The translations under genes and the position numbers were made by a program. From assembly GCA_000992445.2 (NCBI GenBank), contig LBUF02000001.1, forward strand, positions 30,393 through 94,392: DNA of 64,000 bases. Direction: 5' to 3'. The DNA comes from Parcubacteria group bacterium GW2011_GWA2_38_13b. GTDB lineage: Bacteria > Patescibacteriota > Minisyncoccia > GWA2-38-13b. The notes under the pieces were generated by a model. That model did no database searches. It saw nothing but the letters and a program-made list of their open reading frames with translations, and was not told the origin of the DNA. Shown here piece after piece: positions 24,468 to 33,244 of this stretch (the stretch's first letter is position 1; every line of letters starts with the position of its first letter).

Positions 24468-26300
24468 CTATTTATGAGCAAACATCTTCAAGGGAATAAG
24501 CCCTACTTTTCCTTGAAGCGATTTTACCGCTAAAGGAAATTCTACATAAAATACGGCACCCCCTCCTTCGTTTGACTCATACCAAATTTTCCCTCCAAGA
24601 AGCTTAACGGCTTCCCTGGCAATGTATAATCCAAGACCCGTGCCGTCCGGCTTCGCCATAACAGCATTTGATGCCCGAAAAAATTTCTCAAAAATACGCG
24701 TTTGCGCTTCTTTCGGTATGCCAATACCGGTGTCGCTGATCACCAAAAGCGCGGAATCTTCTTTGATTTTTAATACTATCTCGACCATTCCTCCTTTGGG
24801 AGTATAATTAATCGCATTGGACAGAATATTCTGAAAAATATAATCGAATAAACTCTTGTCAATAATGGCAATCAATTTTTCCGGATGATTTGTAAAAACA
24901 GAAGTAAGTTTTTTCTTTTCAAAAAGCATACTGCATCCCCTCAAATCATTTTTAATAAATTCTACTAAATCAACCGACTCCGGCACAACGCCAACGCGCC
25001 CAGATTCAATGCGCGAAATACTGAGCAAAAGTTCCACTAAAATATTCAGGCGATCTGCCGATAAACGAATATCCTTAAGATATTTACGCTGTTTCTCCGG
25101 AAGCTTTTCTTTTCTTAAAAAAAGATCAACCGTCCACGAAATACCGGTAAGGGGCGTGCGAAGCTGATGAGAAGCAAGGGAAACAAATTCCGATTTTAAA
25201 CGATCGAGTTCTTTCTCCGTGGCAATATCACGAAAAATATTGATAGCTCCGATAATCTGATCGTTAAATATTATCGGCGACGCAGTAAACGCCACCGGAA
25301 ATCGCGTCCCGTCTTTTCGAATATAATAATAAGCATCAGCGCTGGTAACGACATTTTTTTTACCGACGGTCAAAGTAACCGAAAACTCCCGCTTTTCGCG
25401 CGGCACAAGATCGCCTCTCTCGTCTTCACTGCCAAACGCTTCGTAAAATTTCTTGCCCAAGAATTCTCCGCTACCGCACCCAAACATATTTTCGGCTACA
25501 CCATTCATCATAATTATAGTGCCATCGCGATCTACGGCGATCAAACCATCGCCGATGCTTGATAAAATCGCATCATCCCTTGACTTGGCTTGGGATAAAT
25601 TTTCTCTCTCCATTTGAAGATCCTCAAGGATATTTCTGGTAGCCACCCTGGCATCATCCAATTCTTTCTCCACTTGTTTATGATCGGTAATATCCTCCTC
25701 GGTCGCGACAAATCCGATTAAATTATTATACTTATCGATCATTGGAGATATGTGCGCCAAAGTAAAATATTCTTCCTGATTTTTCCGCCTATTTTTCACT
25801 TCCCCGCAGAATACGTTCCGATCATACTTAATAGTTTGCCAAAGATTCTTATAAAACTCGCCAGACATAAGCGCACCCCATAATCTTGGCGTATTGCCCA
25901 CCATTTCCTGAAAAGTATAACCGGTCATTTTTTCCGCGCCCTTATTGGCATAAAGTATCAATCCATTGCTATCGGTAATGATAATGTGATTACTGGACGA
26001 TTCTATGGCTAATAAATATTTTTCAATATCTGCAGCAAAAAATTCCTTAAGCCTGCGCATTGTAATAAAAAAGAAAACCAAAGACACTGAAACGGTTAAA
26101 AAAACCACGAATAAATCTATGATGCCGACAAACCAACCAATATCTTGCATTTTCGCGCTGTTCGAAGAAAGCGCATTGATGTTGATCGCAATTCTAAAAA
26201 CGTAACTGACATAAAAATGCATTACTACGACTATCAACAACGCTCCGGTGATAATAATCGGCAAAATTATGCTTAATATTTTCCTGATAGGATCAACCAT
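24468..26300 (-). CDS. Membrane PAS-PAS sensor histidine kinase
   Basis: The likely start is the internal ATG at 26300 (MVDPIRKIL), which overlaps the upstream reductase stop by 8 bp; the ORF-track start at 26333 would overlap by 41 bp. From the new start the protein has ~610 residues: two TM helices (ILSIILPIIITGALLIVVV and a second near residue 60), two PAS domains (one with TDSNGLILYANKGAEKMTGY, one with IDRDG-like IAVDRDGTIIMMN), then HisKA with ASHQLRTPLTG (phospho-His) and HATPase with NILSNAINYTP, SDTGIGIP and DGTGLGLYI. Its neighbours (a PAS protein, a flavin reductase and a receiver) suggest redox or energy sensing. Confidence 0.92.
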   Translation of the reverse strand: MVDPIRKILSIILPIIITGALLIVVVMHFYVSYVFRIAININALSSNSAKMQDIGWFVGIIDLFVVFLTVSVSLVFFFITMRRLKEFFAADIEKYLLAIESSSNHIIITDSNGLILYANKGAEKMTGYTFQEMVGNTPRLWGALMSGEFYKNLWQTIKYDRNVFCGEVKNRRKNQEEYFTLAHISPMIDKYNNLIGFVATEEDITDHKQVEKELDDARVATRNILEDLQMERENLSQAKSRDDAILSSIGDGLIAVDRDGTIIMMNGVAENMFGCGSGEFLGKKFYEAFGSEDERGDLVPREKREFSVTLTVGKKNVVTSADAYYYIRKDGTRFPVAFTASPIIFNDQIIGAINIFRDIATEKELDRLKSEFVSLASHQLRTPLTGISWTVDLFLRKEKLPEKQRKYLKDIRLSADRLNILVELLLSISRIESGRVGVVPESVDLVEFIKNDLRGCSMLFEKKKLTSVFTNHPEKLIAIIDKSLFDYIFQNILSNAINYTPKGGMVEIVLKIKEDSALLVISDTGIGIPKEAQTRIFEKFFRASNAVMAKPDGTGLGLYIAREAVKLLGGKIWYESNEGGGAVFYVEFPLAVKSLQGKVGLIPLKMFAHK

Positions 26301-27003
26301 TTTTAACGGGTAAATCGGGATAAAATTGCTCAAACACCATATCTTGCGAAGAAACTCCTTTTTCCGCCAAATATTTGCCGGTAAAATTCACAAAACCGCG
26401 CAGTCCGATAATAAACCAAATTGCCTTATAACGAATATAACCGTTTACCACTTTTTTTAATGCTCTTTCCCGCAATGGACCGAAAATTTCGAACAACTTA
26501 AAACAGGGATACGTCCTTTCCATCCGCTTAAGCTCATCAAGATATACCGCCTCCGATTTATTATTATTTGCATAAATCAGTATAATCCGCTGATTAGAAT
26601 GAATTTCATCGGCAAATCTGATAATACTTAAAAACGGCGTTACTCCAACTCCGCCAACCACAAAAATCAAAGGCAGCACATTGATTTTTGGAATACTCAA
26701 CGACCCGTAAGGACCGGAAAAAACTACCCTTGCTCCCGGCAGCATTTCAACAAGAGTTTTCTTGTACCCGCTTTCACTTATTCTGAAAATTATATTTATT
26801 TCTCCTTTCTTATTTGGAGAAGAAACGATGGAAAACATCCGAGTATTACCCCTGGAATCGGAATATTTCATTTTCGGGATCATCAGCCAAATATATTGCC
26901 CCGCGATAAAACTAAAACTCGCAGGCACTTTAATTGCCGCCTCAAAGGTTCTTTCGGCGACTTTCTTCACGAAAATAATTGTTCCTTCATTGGATAAATT
27001 CAT
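26293..27003 (-). CDS. Ferredoxin-NADP reductase-like flavoprotein
   Basis: The ORF-track start at 27102 would overlap the upstream PAS gene by 77 bp and adds unlikely residues. The ATG at 27003 (MNLSNEG) gives a 236-residue FNR-family protein. The FAD site is RMFSIVSSP, then GPYGSLSIP. The pyridine-nucleotide site is FVVGGVGVTPFLSIIRFA. The C-terminus FEQFYPDLP resembles, but is not, the usual F-x-GY end. It would move electrons between NAD(P)H and a flavin or protein partner. No 2Fe-2S domain is attached. Its place between two sensor genes suggests a signalling input or a locally needed reductase. Confidence 0.85.
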   Translation of the reverse strand: MNLSNEGTIIFVKKVAERTFEAAIKVPASFSFIAGQYIWLMIPKMKYSDSRGNTRMFSIVSSPNKKGEINIIFRISESGYKKTLVEMLPGARVVFSGPYGSLSIPKINVLPLIFVVGGVGVTPFLSIIRFADEIHSNQRIILIYANNNKSEAVYLDELKRMERTYPCFKLFEIFGPLRERALKKVVNGYIRYKAIWFIIGLRGFVNFTGKYLAEKGVSSQDMVFEQFYPDLPVKNG

Positions 27004-27025
27004 CTTGCCGTAAAATATTAAACAG

Positions 27026-27685
27026 CTACTTATTCCGGCCATTATGCGCCAAGTGTTTTCCGTTGCCATTGTCGCCTTTATTTCCATTGGCGCCGTTGCC
27101 ATTTTTAACCTTCTTCTTCAAATTTTTAATCTCATTCTTTAATTCCACCATTTTCAGTTCTCTCCCTATCATAGTTTTATTAATTTTTTCCAACTCTTCT
27201 ATCCGGCCGGCAAGATCTTTTGTTTTTTCCAATATCGTTATTTCTAAAATTTTATTATATTCCATAAATCTTTCTTCAAGATCCTTCCTGGCGGTAATAT
27301 CTTCAATGGCAAGAATTATTAATTGCGCCGAATCTATTTGTATCGCATTAAGAACCATTATTTTTTTTCCGATCATTTCAAAATTATGAATTACCTCGTA
27401 ATTTCTCACTATTTTTTTATCCGGTAAAATCTTTTTCATCAAATTCATCAACTCGGGAATATTCCATTGACCATTCCCCAAATCATAAACAAACAAGCCC
27501 TCGGTTTGTTCCGGTGAAAATAAAAAAGTTTTATAGAAAGTCCGGTTCGCCGAGATGATCCTAAAGTCGGCGTCAAGAATCAAAAACGACTCCCTGGCAA
27601 CATCCGCCAATGCATCCATAAAAAACAAGGCATTACGCCTTGAATTATCATCTGCCATTATTTTTGATTCAAATTCTTTATTCAT
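27026..27685 (-). CDS. PAS-domain protein with coiled coil
   Basis: This 219-residue protein has one PAS domain (FLILDADFRIISANRTFYKTF, about residues 33-53, to about 130, ending LAIEDITARKDLEE), then a coiled coil (about 135-190) and a Gly/Asn-rich tail (NGNGANGNKGDNGNG). It lacks kinase or cyclase domains. It is the first gene of the sensor operon and may pass a signal by dimerising through the coil. A ~250-nt leader with a terminator-like hairpin precedes it. Confidence 0.85.
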   Translation of the reverse strand: MNKEFESKIMADDNSRRNALFFMDALADVARESFLILDADFRIISANRTFYKTFLFSPEQTEGLFVYDLGNGQWNIPELMNLMKKILPDKKIVRNYEVIHNFEMIGKKIMVLNAIQIDSAQLIILAIEDITARKDLEERFMEYNKILEITILEKTKDLAGRIEELEKINKTMIGRELKMVELKNEIKNLKKKVKNGNGANGNKGDNGNGKHLAHNGRNK

Positions 27686-27943
27686 ATATTATTTTAATAA
27701 TTATTTATATGAAATGCGCTTTTTAAGAAATCCGGAAGTAAAAAAAACACCGCTCAAATGACAGCGGTCTTCTTGTAATTACTAAAAGAATTGATATCAG
27801 ACACAAAATTATTTTCAATAAATAAAATCGCATACGCGCGCCGAACGCATAATCGCTTATTTTGAAAATATTCCGTAATTTTAAATAATTTCAGTATTTT
27901 CAATCTTGATTGAAATAAAAAAATTAAAATACCAATATTATTT
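27686..27943 (-). promoter_or_regulatory. Leader region of the sensor operon
   Basis: About 250 nt lie between the predicted promoter and the first ATG. On the minus strand it holds a TATGCG-TTCGGCG-CGCGTA hairpin and, near the 3' part, the terminator-like hairpin listed at 27740-27768. No ORF of note was seen. It may be an attenuator or riboswitch-like leader (inference). Confidence 0.45.
27740..27768 (-). terminator. Terminator-like hairpin inside the sensor-operon leader
   Basis: On the minus strand ACCGCT and AGCGGT pair around an 8-nt loop (GTCATTTG), followed by eight T residues. No minus-strand gene lies upstream between it and 28117, so it would act on the leader transcript itself. 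Confidence 0.6.
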
Positions 27944-27953
27944 ATTATAACAC
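27944..27953 (-). promoter_or_regulatory. Extended -10 promoter for the sensor operon
   Basis: On the minus strand TGTTATAAT gives an extended -10 (TGnTATAAT) with the TATAAT at 27949-27944. No good -35 box lies at the right distance. The region between here and the plus-strand arcC promoter shows nothing else. Confidence 0.5.
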
Positions 27954-28034
27954 ACTGATGTTTTTATGCCAGCAAACAACTTTCAGGGAAATAACGCCAT
28001 AAATTTCCGAAATGCTTTTTCGCATTACGCAGTC

Positions 28035-28062
28035 TTGCCAAAACGATTTTTTTGTGTAAACT
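28035..28062 (+). promoter_or_regulatory. Probable arcC-pyrBI promoter
   Basis: TTGCCA (28035-28040), 16 bp, then TAAACT (28057-28062), about 56 bp before the ATG. The ATG has a strong Shine-Dalgarno (AAAGGAG). Confidence 0.5.
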
Positions 28063-28117
28063 GAAATGAAATATCGTTTTTTGAAAAAATTAAAATAGGA
28101 TAGAAAGGAGATTTTAG

Positions 28118-29065
28118 ATGAAAAAATATGTTATCGCGCTTGGCGGAAACGCCATCATGGGAAATTCTTATGAAAAACAAGTCGAAAGTATCTATGGAAC
28201 ATTAAGTAATCTTACTGATTTACTGGCTGACGCTGAAAATAAAATAGCCGTCACTTACGGAAACGGACCGCAAGTTGGAAACATTTTAATCCAAAATTCC
28301 ACGGCTAAACGATTAACGCCGGAACAGCCGATGTATGCCTGTGTCGCGCAAAGCCAGGGACTGCTTGGTTGTATGATTCAAACGGCGCTTTATAATTTAC
28401 TGCGAAAAAATAACATCCAACGAGATATTTTAGGAACCATTACTTTCATTGAAGTAAATTCCAAAGATCCGGCATTTAATAATCCGACAAAGCCGGTAGG
28501 ACCATTTTACAATAAACTGGAAATACGCGAACTTTTATGCCAAAATAATACTCATATTTTTAAAAAAATCACTGATAAAGTTTGGCGGCGAGCAGTCCCT
28601 TCTCCGGAACCATTGCGGATAATAAATTCGGACGCGATTAAAAACATTTTTGAATCAGGAAATATTCCGATTGTCTGCGGCGGAGGCGGCGTGCCTTTTA
28701 TCAATATTAATGACGAACTAAAGGGAATAGACGCGGTTATAGACAAAGACAAAGCCAGCTCGCTTCTTGCCGATTCTTTAAGCGCCGATATATTGATTAT
28801 TCTTACAAATGAACCGCAAGTGGCTTTAAACTACAAAAAACATAACGAAAAACGACTGGATTATATGAATACTGCAAACGCGAAAAAATATCTTGACGAG
28901 GGCCATTTCGCCGAAGGCAGTATGAAACCGAAAGTGGAAGCGGCAATAAATTTTGTTTCAAAATGTTCAGACCGCAAAGCGCTCATTACAAATTACAACT
29001 GCCTGATCTACGCTCTTCAAAACAAAAACGGAACATGGATTTATGAAATCGGAGAAAAACAATGA
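28118..29065 (+). CDS. arcC: Carbamate kinase
   Basis: This 315-residue amino-acid-kinase-fold enzyme interconverts carbamate + ATP and carbamoyl phosphate + ADP. VIALGGNAIM (residues 4-13), VTYGNGPQVGNIL, VCGGGGVPFI and DKDKASSLLADSL are the diagnostic motifs. EGHFAEGSMKPKVEAAI closes the nucleotide site. Its last four bases overlap the start of the fused pyrBI gene (ATGA), so the two are translationally coupled. No arginine deiminase or carbamoyl-phosphate synthetase gene is nearby. The enzyme probably makes carbamoyl phosphate for pyrimidines here, rather than only ATP by fermentation (inference). Confidence 0.94.
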   Translation: MKKYVIALGGNAIMGNSYEKQVESIYGTLSNLTDLLADAENKIAVTYGNGPQVGNILIQNSTAKRLTPEQPMYACVAQSQGLLGCMIQTALYNLLRKNNIQRDILGTITFIEVNSKDPAFNNPTKPVGPFYNKLEIRELLCQNNTHIFKKITDKVWRRAVPSPEPLRIINSDAIKNIFESGNIPIVCGGGGVPFININDELKGIDAVIDKDKASSLLADSLSADILIILTNEPQVALNYKKHNEKRLDYMNTANAKKYLDEGHFAEGSMKPKVEAAINFVSKCSDRKALITNYNCLIYALQNKNGTWIYEIGEKQ

Positions 29066-30591
29066 AAAATATAATCTCCATCAAAGATTTGTCAATCGCG
29101 GAAATTGATGAAATAATGAACGGCGCCGAAGATATGCAAAAAATCATAGCCGATCCATTTTTGCTTAAAAAGATAAATTCGCCGTTAAAATCAAAAATTA
29201 CCTTGTTCTTCGCTGAATCGTCCACGAGAACCAGGGGATCTTTCAGCGAAGCGGCCAGGCGGCTTAATTTTGATTGTTATGAAATTTCCGGCGCCGAAGC
29301 AACATCGTTGAGTAAAAAAGAAAGTTTGGCGGATACGGCACGAATGTTCGCGTCAAAAAATCAAGGCGCCGATATTATAGCCGTAAGAACGAATACAGAA
29401 GGAGCGCCGAGATTTATCGCGGAAATATTGGATAAAATGAATTGCGAAACGGCAATAATAAACGCCGGCGACGGAATGAATCAGCATCCAACCCAAGCGC
29501 TTCTAGATTTATTTACAATTTCCAAATATTTCGGGCGAAAGAATATCCCCGATTTAACAATCGGCTTTATGGGCGACCTCGCCTACAGCAGGGTTGCGCA
29601 TTCCGATCTTCTTCTCTTCCGTCTTTTGGGCGTAAAAAAAATACGGCTGGTATCCATGCCCGAGGCGAAAATACAGGCAAAATACAAAGACGGTTTTACG
29701 GAAATTATTGAAAGCGAAGATATTAAAACGCTTTCGGATTGCGACGTTGTTATTGCTTTACGAGTGCAGGAAGAACGATATACCGATCCGATGAAAAGAG
29801 AAACAATAAAGGGAAAATTCCGTATAACTCCGAAAAACATAAATTTATTCAAAAAAGAAGCGATTATTATGCACCCGCTGCCGAATCCTATCAACACGGG
29901 AGAAATAGATCCCTGCTTGTATAATTATAATAAAGGTCCGAAAGTGATAGTCCATGAACAAGCCGCTAACGGCATTCCAATAAGAATGCAAATACTAAAT
30001 AAAAGCTATCAAGAACGTCAATTTAAAAATAATAACCAAACTGCATCAACCGTTGAACTTGAAAAAATCCGCGAAGAATCAGCGAAAGAATGTTTGGAGA
30101 AACAAAGAAATAAAAAAATGGAGTTTTTCAGACCGATTAACCCGGAAACTGGAACAGGAATTATCATAGATCACCTTCCACTCGGACAAGGAATCATCGT
30201 TCAGTCCCTGCTGGAAAAAACTATCGGCAACGACATATTGCCTATTCATACGATCAAAGGAGTATTATCGGGAAAATACGGCAAAAAAGACGTGATAATT
30301 ATAGAAAATAATTGTTTAATTTTAGAAAACAATGACCTACTTGCCACAATTTCGTTAAAGTATGGGGAACGAACTACGCTTCATCTGGTGAAAGACAAAA
30401 TGTATCGAAAATTCAAATTAAACCCGCCAATAATAATAAAAAAACTGCTGGCTTGCCCGAACCCAAATTGTGTAACCAATCATGAACCGGAATCAACAAC
30501 TTGTTTTCATAACAAGTTCCCCGATCTCGGCATCGTGGAATGCGCTTATTGCGAACGCGAATTCCCATCCGAAGATCTTAAACCGATTTAA
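29062..30591 (+). CDS. pyrBI: Aspartate carbamoyltransferase, catalytic-regulatory fusion (PyrBI)
   Basis: This 509-residue protein joins both ATCase chains. Residues 1 to ~310 are PyrB: FAESSTRTRGSFSEAA binds carbamoyl phosphate, then MNQHPTQALLDLFTI, VIALRVQEERY, and MHPLPNPINTGEI. After a ~40-residue linker, residues ~355-509 are PyrI: an allosteric fold (GIIIDHLPLGQG) and a zinc site of four cysteines, CPNPNC plus CAYC. It makes carbamoyl aspartate in pyrimidine synthesis, presumably with nucleotide feedback. PyrBI fusions are known from Thermotoga and some spirochaetes. The coupling to arcC is the unusual feature. Confidence 0.93.
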   Translation: MKNIISIKDLSIAEIDEIMNGAEDMQKIIADPFLLKKINSPLKSKITLFFAESSTRTRGSFSEAARRLNFDCYEISGAEATSLSKKESLADTARMFASKNQGADIIAVRTNTEGAPRFIAEILDKMNCETAIINAGDGMNQHPTQALLDLFTISKYFGRKNIPDLTIGFMGDLAYSRVAHSDLLLFRLLGVKKIRLVSMPEAKIQAKYKDGFTEIIESEDIKTLSDCDVVIALRVQEERYTDPMKRETIKGKFRITPKNINLFKKEAIIMHPLPNPINTGEIDPCLYNYNKGPKVIVHEQAANGIPIRMQILNKSYQERQFKNNNQTASTVELEKIREESAKECLEKQRNKKMEFFRPINPETGTGIIIDHLPLGQGIIVQSLLEKTIGNDILPIHTIKGVLSGKYGKKDVIIIENNCLILENNDLLATISLKYGERTTLHLVKDKMYRKFKLNPPIIIKKLLACPNPNCVTNHEPESTTCFHNKFPDLGIVECAYCEREFPSEDLKPI

Positions 30592-30595
30592 AAAA

Positions 30596-30625
30596 CAAAG
30601 GATTGCTTAGAAAGCAATCCTTTTA
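30596..30625. terminator. Bidirectional terminator between pyrBI and korC
   Basis: AAAGGATTGCTT and AAGCAATCCTTT pair nearly perfectly, with A/T runs on both sides. It lies just after both convergent stop codons. Confidence 0.85.
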
Positions 30626-30631
30626 CTATTT

Positions 30632-31171
30632 TTAAAAAAGATTATAACCAACCATTAACGCCTGTCGGTTAATTTCGAGAAACTTTCCTTTTCCTTCTTC
30701 TTCTAACTTTTCTTTTAAAGCTGCCAAGGTATTCTCCATACTCACGATGCCCGTGGCTTTAAGATATACTCCCAATAGAATCATGTTCGAAACTTTAGGA
30801 GAATTTAATTTCTCTAAAATCGGCGCAGTATTAACATTTATAATGCGTAAATCTTTTCTTTCGCCACAATCATGATATTTAGTCAAAGAACTATTGATAA
30901 TCACTAAACCATCTCGGCGAACATTTTTAATAAAATCAAAAGATGGTTCATTCATTACTATCAACACATCTGGAGTATTAACAATAGGCGACCCGATTTC
31001 TTCATCGGAAATTACTACCGTACAGGTAGATTTCCCGCCTCTCATTTGCGGCCCATAACTCGGGTAAAAAGTCACATTTTTATTTTCCTTTAAGACGGCG
31101 ACTGCAAAAACTTCTCCCGCAAAAATATTTCCTTGGCCGCCGGCTCCGGCTATAATAATGCTTTTTAACAT
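30632..31171 (-). CDS. korC: 2-oxoacid:ferredoxin oxidoreductase, gamma subunit
   Basis: This 179-residue subunit of a CoA-acylating 2-oxoacid oxidoreductase has IIAGAGGQGNIFAGEVFAVA at the N-terminus, a glycine-rich family motif. PSYGPQMRGGKSTCTVVISDEEIGSP is the second conserved block. It is the last gene of a korD-A-B-C set, 21 bp after korB. The complex oxidises a 2-oxoacid (2-oxoglutarate best fits the four-gene layout) to acyl-CoA, reducing ferredoxin. Confidence 0.9.
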   Translation of the reverse strand: MLKSIIIAGAGGQGNIFAGEVFAVAVLKENKNVTFYPSYGPQMRGGKSTCTVVISDEEIGSPIVNTPDVLIVMNEPSFDFIKNVRRDGLVIINSSLTKYHDCGERKDLRIINVNTAPILEKLNSPKVSNMILLGVYLKATGIVSMENTLAALKEKLEEEGKGKFLEINRQALMVGYNLF

Positions 31172-31192
31172 AAAGCCTCCTTCCAGCGGTCT

Positions 31193-31930
31193 TTATTGCG
31201 GTTCACGAAAAACTTTCAATGGGAAATAGTCAGACATTTTTCTTACATATTCTAACGACTCCAATGGCGTCATTTTCCAATTAGTTGGACAGTTGGAAAG
31301 AAATTCCACGAAAGAAAATCCCCTTCCTTCCACCTGACATTTCAATGCCTTTTCTATCGCTTTACGCGCCTTCATTGTCTCCGCGGGCGAAAATAATGCA
31401 ACTCGCTGAATGAAAACTGGCGCTGATAATGTTTCCAATAATTCACACATTCTAATCGGCACGCCTTCTGATGCTACTCGTCCCAATGGAGTCGTAGTTG
31501 TTTTTGCCCCCAAAAGCGTTGTCGGCGCCCCCTGACCGCCGGTCATACCGTAAATCCCATTATTTATGAAAAATGTCGTTATATTTTCTCCACGATTTGG
31601 AGTATGAATGGCTTCATGCATACCAATCCCCGCCAAATCGCCGTCGCCCTGATAAGTAAAAACAATTTTATCGGGATGCACTCTTTTTAGACCGGTTGCC
31701 ACTGCTTGAGCGCGGCCATGTGGCACAACAATAGCATCCGTATCCCAAAAATTATACATAGTAGAGCAACAACCAACGCCTATAACAGCAATAACCTTTT
31801 CGCGCAAACCCAATGACTCAATTGATTCGGCGATCAATTTATTTATTGTACCGTGATTGCATCCGGCGCAAAAAGTAAATGCGCCGGTTAAAATCTCCGG
31901 CCTTGAAAGGATTTTTTTTTCTTTTAACAT
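31193..31930 (-). CDS. korB: 2-oxoacid:ferredoxin oxidoreductase, beta subunit
   Basis: This 245-residue thiamine-diphosphate-binding subunit has an N-terminal FCAGCNHGTINKLIAES with paired cysteines and GVGCCSTMYNF. The TPP/Mg site is TYQGDGDLAGIGMHE...NNGIYGMTGGQ. Its start overlaps korA's stop by 7 bp. The Thr/Ala-rich PTTLLGAKTTTTPLGRV resembles 2-oxoglutarate or 2-oxoisovalerate enzymes; the exact substrate is not certain. Confidence 0.92.
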   Translation of the reverse strand: MLKEKKILSRPEILTGAFTFCAGCNHGTINKLIAESIESLGLREKVIAVIGVGCCSTMYNFWDTDAIVVPHGRAQAVATGLKRVHPDKIVFTYQGDGDLAGIGMHEAIHTPNRGENITTFFINNGIYGMTGGQGAPTTLLGAKTTTTPLGRVASEGVPIRMCELLETLSAPVFIQRVALFSPAETMKARKAIEKALKCQVEGRGFSFVEFLSNCPTNWKMTPLESLEYVRKMSDYFPLKVFREPQ

Positions 31931-32982
31931 AACCCCTTCCTTTCTATTTCCCGTAATATTTCTTCGGGAGCAGGAACTACTCCTCCCATTCTTCCAAAGA
32001 AACTTACTCGCGTATCATCACTAACAGATAATCGCACATCTTCAACCATCTGTCCCGCGCTCATTTCCACAACTAAAAATTTCGTGCTTGGAAAATTACG
32101 CGCCAAATACCTTATTTCATTATGAGGAAACGGCCATAACGATATTAGTCTTATCAAACCAATGTCCAACCCTTTTTCAACCGCCATCTTGATAATAGAT
32201 TTAGCTATGCGACCGCATGTGCCATAAGCCACTACGATAAGTTTTGTTTTAGAATTAATATTAACGTTCTCAAAACGAACTTCTTGCGCCTCAATAGCGC
32301 GATATTTATTCTGCAGAGCTAAATTCATTTTTTCTAACTCAAGCGCCTCAAGATTAAACGGCACGATTTTATTGGGTTTTCGTCCTTTGGCGCCGCTTAA
32401 TGCCCACGGTTTTTCAAATAAAACTGGCGCTTTATCGTAAAGATCTACACCCTCTTTAACCTGTCCAAGCGCGCCGTCTCCGAGAATTATCACCGGAATT
32501 CTCCAACGATCCGCCAACAGAAATGATTCAAAAGTCAAATCATACGCTTCTTGCACCGTGCTTGGCGCTAAAACTATCAAACGATAATCACCATGGCCAC
32601 CGCCCTTTACAATCTGAAAATAATCAGACTGCGCCGGCTGAATATCACCCAGCCCCGGTCCGCCACGCATAATATCCACTATTACGCATGGCAATTCCGC
32701 AAGAGCAATATACGAAATGCACTCCATCTTCAAACTCATTCCCGGACCAGACGACGATGTCATCGCCCGCGCTCCTCCGGCCGCCGCGCCATAAACCATA
32801 TTTATGGCTTCTATTTCCGAAGCGGCCTGAACAAAAACACCGCCCCTTACCGGAAGATGCCTGGCAAGATATTCCAAAATCTCCGTCGCCGGAGTGATCG
32901 GATATCCGGCATAAAAATTCAATCCGGCGCGAATTGCCGCCTCGGCAATCGCCTCATTTCCTTTCATAAAAATTTTACCCAT
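31924..32982 (-). CDS. korA: 2-oxoacid:ferredoxin oxidoreductase, alpha subunit
   Basis: The ORF-track start at 33141 runs back across the ferredoxin gene. The ATG at 32982 (MGKIFMKGNEA) has a strong GGAGG Shine-Dalgarno and overlaps the korD stop by 8 bp, giving 352 residues. AGLNFYAGYPITPATEILEYL, TSSSGPGMSLKMECI and GLGDIQPAQSDYFQ are family motifs. GTCGRIAKSIIKMA lies in the C-terminal transketolase-like domain. It carries the pyrophosphate-binding half of the active site. Confidence 0.93.
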   Translation of the reverse strand: MGKIFMKGNEAIAEAAIRAGLNFYAGYPITPATEILEYLARHLPVRGGVFVQAASEIEAINMVYGAAAGGARAMTSSSGPGMSLKMECISYIALAELPCVIVDIMRGGPGLGDIQPAQSDYFQIVKGGGHGDYRLIVLAPSTVQEAYDLTFESFLLADRWRIPVIILGDGALGQVKEGVDLYDKAPVLFEKPWALSGAKGRKPNKIVPFNLEALELEKMNLALQNKYRAIEAQEVRFENVNINSKTKLIVVAYGTCGRIAKSIIKMAVEKGLDIGLIRLISLWPFPHNEIRYLARNFPSTKFLVVEMSAGQMVEDVRLSVSDDTRVSFFGRMGGVVPAPEEILREIERKGLC

Positions 32983-33244
32983 TATCGCCCTCCTTCTCAC
33001 ATTTGCAATCGTCGCAATTTTCGCAATCTCCGATTTGGAACACCTCAATCGCCGCATCGGGACACACGATACCGCAAATCTTGCAAGCGTTGCATTTTTC
33101 CTCCGTATCACTAAAAACAGCGGGACAGAAACCGCAACCATTAGGATGCGGCCCCTTTTTAATCAATTTCTTAGGACAAAATGCTATGCAAAAATCGCAT
33201 CCTTTACAAACTTCAGCATCTATTGCAATTCTTCCTTTTTTCAT
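32975..33244 (-). CDS. korD: 2-oxoacid:ferredoxin oxidoreductase, delta subunit (8Fe ferredoxin-like)
   Basis: This 89-residue protein has two [4Fe-4S] sites: CKGCDFCIAFCP and CNACKICGIVCP. An extra CGFCP lies between them, and the acidic C-terminal tail adds CENCDDCKC, six or more cysteines beyond the eight needed. The extra cysteines may bind a further metal. It heads the kor operon. It would accept electrons from the korAB/C core. Confidence 0.9.
   Translation of the reverse strand: MKKGRIAIDAEVCKGCDFCIAFCPKKLIKKGPHPNGCGFCPAVFSDTEEKCNACKICGIVCPDAAIEVFQIGDCENCDDCKCEKEGDNG

Noticed and set aside
26301-26333. Upstream start of the histidine kinase given by the ORF track
   Set aside because: It would overlap the reductase gene by 41 bp; the ATG at 26300 gives a usual 8-bp coupling overlap.
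27004-27102. Upstream start of the flavin reductase in the ORF track
   Set aside because: It overlaps the PAS gene by 77 bp, and the extra residues have no family counterpart.
32983-33141. Upstream start of korA in the ORF track
   Set aside because: It runs antisense-free but through most of korD with unlikely residues; the ATG at 32982 has a strong ribosome site and matches the family start.
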